Source: Bacillota bacterium (GTDB lineage: Bacteria; Bacillota; Clostridia; Oscillospirales; Acutalibacteraceae). From it: a stretch of 53,467 bases of DNA. The notes beneath the pieces were generated by a model. It was not told where the DNA came from and did not search any database. It worked only from the letters and a program-made list of their open reading frames with translations. The position numbers and the translations under genes were made by a program. Shown one piece after another: positions 50,859 through 53,467 of the stretch. The stretch's first letter is position 1; each line of letters opens with the position of its first letter. The stretch lies in contig JAUZPX010000001.1 of NCBI GenBank assembly GCA_030705695.1, forward strand, positions 1 through 53,467, given 5' to 3'.

Positions 50859-50894
50859 GCCGCTTCCTCACAAAAATATATGAGAAAGCAGGCT
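50854..50894 (-). terminator. Terminator downstream of the 86-aa gene
   Basis: Minus strand AAGCCTGCTTTCTCA pairs with TGAGGAAGCGGCTT with a few mismatches and is followed by TTTTT (50854-50858). It uses the T-run of the MITE-like end. Confidence 0.55.
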
Positions 50895-50943
50895 TAATTA
50901 TTTTGTTAATAATATCTATTGATAAAACAATATAGGATTTTAG

Positions 50944-51204
50944 CTAAACATATAAAAGCAATGCACTTATAATTGCACCAACCACTGCTGCAGCGCCTAA
51001 TCGTAAAAACCAGTATAAAAACATACTGCTTTTCTTTAAACATGATGGCGATTGCATATCATTTAGCACTTGTTTTGCTTCCCGTTCTAACACGGCACGC
51101 TGTACCCCTGCATATTCAGGCCGTACCACAAGCAATGCACGTTCATAATACATATTTCCAGTATCAATAATTTCAATAATTTGACGATTTATTCCTCGAA
51201 CCAA
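50944..51204 (-). CDS. Small hypothetical protein with C-terminal membrane anchor
   Basis: 86 aa. Residues 1-60 are polar (RQIIEIIDTGNMYYERALLVVRPEYAGVQRAVLEREAKQVL), and 62-85 form one membrane helix (FLYWFLRLGAAAVVGAIISALLLYV). The start is TTG 51204 with AAAGGA about 12 bases upstream. Tail-anchored topology is likely. Function unknown. Confidence 0.65.
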   Translation of the reverse strand: MVRGINRQIIEIIDTGNMYYERALLVVRPEYAGVQRAVLEREAKQVLNDMQSPSCLKKSSMFLYWFLRLGAAAVVGAIISALLLYV

Positions 51205-51532
51205 AACAATTCACATCCTTTCTTGTTTCCTGTTAATTATTGGCATTTTTAATTACATTTATTCAATCGTCCTAGTACCATATTATTCATTTAAAGAATT
51301 ATACGTGACGTAAATTGTTTTTTCGGAAGATTTATGTGGAAAACTATGTGGAAACCATCAAAAGATTTTGCTTAAATTGTGTTATTTAGTCTCAAAACTT
51401 TCAATATAGAAAAAAATGTTTTCAACAATGGCAAGAATTAGCAAATTAAAAAAATAACAAATGGTATTTAGATTGAAAAATTTATCGTAATGATTTAACA
51501 AAAAAAATAGCCGAGCATTATGCTCGGCTTAA
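51205..51532. other. A/T-rich intergenic region
   Basis: 328 bases without a convincing gene on either strand. It contains the direct repeat TATGTGGAAA (51333-51342 and 51345-51354, 12 bases apart) and, at the right end, the PAP2 terminator. The repeat only loosely resembles DnaA boxes (TGTGGATAA). Confidence 0.4.
51500..51529 (-). terminator. PAP2 gene terminator
   Basis: Minus strand AGCCGAGCAT (51520-51529) is a perfect partner of ATGCTCGGCT (51509-51518), followed by eight T (51500-51507). Confidence 0.85.
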
Positions 51533-52063
51533 TTAATAATATATTTGATTTAAAAACTGTACGGATAAAAAACCGCATATCAATCCTAGTAACATTCCAA
51601 CGATAACATCTGTTAAATAATGCACTCGCAAATATAAACGAGAAAATCCTATAAGAGTCGCATAAATTAATACAGGTATTGCAATGTATAAGGGACATTT
51701 TAGCATTACTGCCGCTGCAATAGAAAAACTTGCGGCTGTATGGCCCGAGGGAAAAGAATAGTATCTTGGATGTTTTACTATCATATCTTCTTCTTGAATA
51801 TAATGGCTTGGCCGTGTTCTGCATACAATATGCTTAATAATCACTTCCCCGATTATATGTACCAGAGCCATAGCAATAATCAGATTGATTCCTGTCCGTT
51901 GCCATTTTGATACAAAAAGGAAAGGTAAGATAAATAAAATCCATACTAATCCGTTGTTACCGGATTTTGAAATATAAATCATTATTTGATTTCTTCGTTT
52001 TGAATAAAGCTTTGGAATAGCAGCGATTACTCGCTCATCAATACTCAGAATCCTTTGAAACAT
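51533..52063 (-). CDS. PAP2-family phosphatase (undecaprenyl-diphosphatase-like)
   Basis: 176 aa, polytopic. The three PAP2 motifs are present: KHIVCRTRPS (motif 1, KxxxxxxRP), FPSGHTAAS (motif 2, PSGH) and SRLYLRVHYLTDVIVG (motif 3, SRxxxxxHxxxD). Probable role is recycling undecaprenyl pyrophosphate or lipid phosphates outside the membrane. ATG at 52063. Close to a gene desert on its 3' side. Confidence 0.92.
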   Translation of the reverse strand: MFQRILSIDERVIAAIPKLYSKRRNQIMIYISKSGNNGLVWILFILPFLFVSKWQRTGINLIIAMALVHIIGEVIIKHIVCRTRPSHYIQEEDMIVKHPRYYSFPSGHTAASFSIAAAVMLKCPLYIAIPVLIYATLIGFSRLYLRVHYLTDVIVGMLLGLICGFLSVQFLNQIYY

Positions 52064-52120
52064 TGGCTTCTCTCCAAAAACAATTAACTTTATACTCAGC
52101 TTAACTCACTATTTGAGTAA

Positions 52121-52126
52121 ATTATA
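52121..52126 (-). promoter_or_regulatory. Possible extended -10 promoter of the PAP2 gene
   Basis: Minus strand TGATATAAT, an extended -10 (TG-n-TATAAT), lies about 60 bases before the PAP2 ATG; a -35 box is not evident. Confidence 0.4.
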
Positions 52127-52203
52127 TCACAGTTTTTTAAGAAAAGGTAGAGTTTTTCAGAAATTTGCTTTTTCTATGTCATATTAAAATTTACCATAAA
52201 AAT

Positions 52204-53232
52204 TTAAAAACAGCGACCGTTTGCTTTTTTTTCACAGTTAGCTTTATTGCAACGATAGCAAATTTCATTTTTTAAAGGCTGACTATTGAAATATTCATTT
52301 AGATTTTCAATTGTAACTTTTGCAATTTCGTTCAGTGCTTCTTCTGTTAAAAACGCTTGATGAGATGTAATAATAACATTCGGCAAGGAAATAAGCATGG
52401 CGAGGGTATCATCGCGAATAATCTCATTTGAAAAGTCTTCAAAAAAGACCTCGGACTCTTCCTCATAAACATCAAGAGCAGCACCGCCGATTTTACCGCT
52501 TTTTAAATTTTTTAAAAGCGCTTCACTGTCAATCAAAGCTCCGCGAGATGTGTTAATCAAATAAACATTATCCTTCATTTTTCCAATAGATTCTTCGTTT
52601 ATTATATGGTAAGTATCTTTCGTAAGCGGGCAATGCAAAGAAATAATGTCCGACTTTGAAAAAAGCTCGTCCAATCCAACATATTGAACATCAATTTTTG
52701 CAGGATAAGGGTCATACGCCAAAACATTCATGCCGAAACCTTTGCAAATCTCAATGAAAATTTGTCCGATTTTTCCTGTACCGATTACTCCGATAGTTTT
52801 ACCAAAGAGGTCAAAACCTGTGAGCCCGTTTAAGCTAAAATTAAAATCACGTGTACGGTGTGTAGCACGATGTAGCTTTCTGTTTACCGCCAAAAGCAGT
52901 GCCATTGCGTGCTCTGCCACTGCATGGGGTGAGTACGCCGGTACTGTAACAACATGAACTTTATTAAGCGCTGCCTCAAAATCAACATTGTTATATCCTG
53001 CACAACGCAAAGCAATTATTTTTATACCAAGCTCACTCAAAATATCAATCGTTTCTTTGCTAATTACATCATTTACAAATGCACAAACAGCATCACAGCC
53101 TTTTGCCATATAAGCGGTATCGGGATTAAGCCGATATTCAATATACTTAATATTGAAATCATTTTGCTCTTTTAAGTCGTCAAAGCCTTTTTTGTCATAT
53201 GGCTTCGTATCAAAAAAAGCAATTTTTTTCAT
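52204..53232 (-). CDS. D-isomer 2-hydroxyacid dehydrogenase (D-lactate dehydrogenase type) with Cys-rich tail
   Basis: 342 aa. Oxidises D-2-hydroxyacids or reduces pyruvate with NADH. Rossmann motif GVIGTGKIGQIFIEICKGFGMNVLAYDPYP, catalytic Arg in INTSRGALID, Glu in ALDVYEEES, and His in IITSHQAFLTEEAL. N-terminal catalytic half starts MKKIAFFDTKPYDKKGFDDL. The C-terminus carries four Cys (CYRCNKANCEKKANGRCF), which is uncommon in this family and could bind metal. Downstream of spoVAD and on the same strand. Confidence 0.93.
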   Translation of the reverse strand: MKKIAFFDTKPYDKKGFDDLKEQNDFNIKYIEYRLNPDTAYMAKGCDAVCAFVNDVISKETIDILSELGIKIIALRCAGYNNVDFEAALNKVHVVTVPAYSPHAVAEHAMALLLAVNRKLHRATHRTRDFNFSLNGLTGFDLFGKTIGVIGTGKIGQIFIEICKGFGMNVLAYDPYPAKIDVQYVGLDELFSKSDIISLHCPLTKDTYHIINEESIGKMKDNVYLINTSRGALIDSEALLKNLKSGKIGGAALDVYEEESEVFFEDFSNEIIRDDTLAMLISLPNVIITSHQAFLTEEALNEIAKVTIENLNEYFNSQPLKNEICYRCNKANCEKKANGRCF

Positions 53233-53246
53233 AGAATCACATCTTT

Positions 53247-53467
53247 CTACTCAGATACGAAATGCACAAGGTGCGCAATACCCGGAATGCTTTCCCCCTG
53301 CTGGCAGGATGTTGGCGACATAAGCGCTCCTGTTGCTACAAAAAGTATACTTTTTAATTTACCATTTTGCAAGTCATTTAATATATATGAACATAAAACA
53401 CTCGCACCGCATCCACATCCAGAACCACCTGCATGTGTATCCTGCTCTTTGAGGTCAAAAATCAATA
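53247..53467 (-). CDS. spoVAD: SpoVAD C-terminus (cut by window edge)
   Basis: The last 72 residues of SpoVAD, a protein that takes up dipicolinic acid into the spore. The signature DTHAGGSGCGCGASVLCSYIL, then LFVATGALMSPTSCQQGESIPGIAHLVHF, is characteristic of the family C-terminus. The frame remains open to the end of the window, so the true start lies outside. It supports a sporulating organism. Confidence 0.93.
   Translation of the reverse strand, partial: LIFDLKEQDTHAGGSGCGCGASVLCSYILNDLQNGKLKSILFVATGALMSPTSCQQGESIPGIAHLVHFVSE

Noticed and set aside
51333..51354. DnaA-box pair (replication origin)
   Set aside because: The two TATGTGGAAA copies each differ from TGTGGATAA by one or two bases, with no dnaA, dnaN or AT-rich unwinding element nearby.
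1..53467. CRISPR array or rRNA genes
   Set aside because: No regularly spaced repeats of 25-40 bases and no rRNA-like sequence were seen.

Overview
The window is chromosomal DNA of a low-GC, endospore-forming Clostridia bacterium, probably from the Ruminococcaceae/Oscillospirales group. This rests on a dcw cell-wall cluster with a SpoVD-type PBP, mreBCD, spmA/spmB, the end of spoVAD, a T-box leader and HPr. Nothing suggests a plasmid. The species cannot be named from sequence alone.

Layout. (1) 1-8600, minus strand: dcw cluster in the order mraZ, rsmH, ftsL, PASTA-PBP, a degenerate Mur-ligase-like gene, mraY, ftsW, murG (cut by the window edge). It starts from a clear promoter with five 10-bp MraZ-type repeats. 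murE, murF and murD are absent from their usual places. (2) 8680-14202, minus: uvrC, rsmD, coaD and a coiled-coil gene; ptsH; rimM-trmD. (3) 14399-23868, plus: mreBCD, a PBP2-type transpeptidase, an orphan minD, a methylglyoxal-synthase-like gene, hisS and aspS. (4) 23891-34538, minus: a compact, strictly unidirectional block of 15 phage-derived genes: terminase subunits, portal, protease, decoration protein, capsid, connectors, then LysM protein, hub, spike, gp25-like wedge, baseplate J and gpI. I see no integrase, repressor, replication, lysis, fibre, sheath, separate tube or tape-measure gene. (5) 34650-43978: alkyladenine glycosylase, a small Cys-rich coiled-coil protein, a T-box-controlled TrpB2, spmA/spmB, an AbrB/zinc-ribbon regulator, a phosphoesterase, a starch-binding-like surface protein, tRNA-Gly and the DnaD/DnaI-type helicase-loading pair. 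(6) 43992-53467: a predicted spore-associated protein, a LysM amidase, rpe, a very unusual P-type-ATPase-like pseudoenzyme with a coiled-coil head, an RlmB-type methyltransferase, small membrane proteins, a PAP2 phosphatase, a D-2-hydroxyacid dehydrogenase and the end of spoVAD. Two copies of a ~160-bp MITE-like repeat, and a solo end, lie here.

How it fits together. Most genes serve peptidoglycan synthesis, elongation and division (Mra/Fts/Mre/PBP/Min), translation (RsmH, RsmD, RimM, TrmD, HisS, AspS, RlmB), or sporulation. The phage block sits between two housekeeping genes and looks like a domesticated particle (gene-transfer-agent-like or a stripped contractile injector) more than a complete prophage. 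Three genes look like family members that lost catalytic residues: the Mur-ligase-like protein, the P-type-ATPase-like protein and the methylglyoxal-synthase-like protein. These four items are the main leads. All family calls are made by eye from translated sequence, without database searches.
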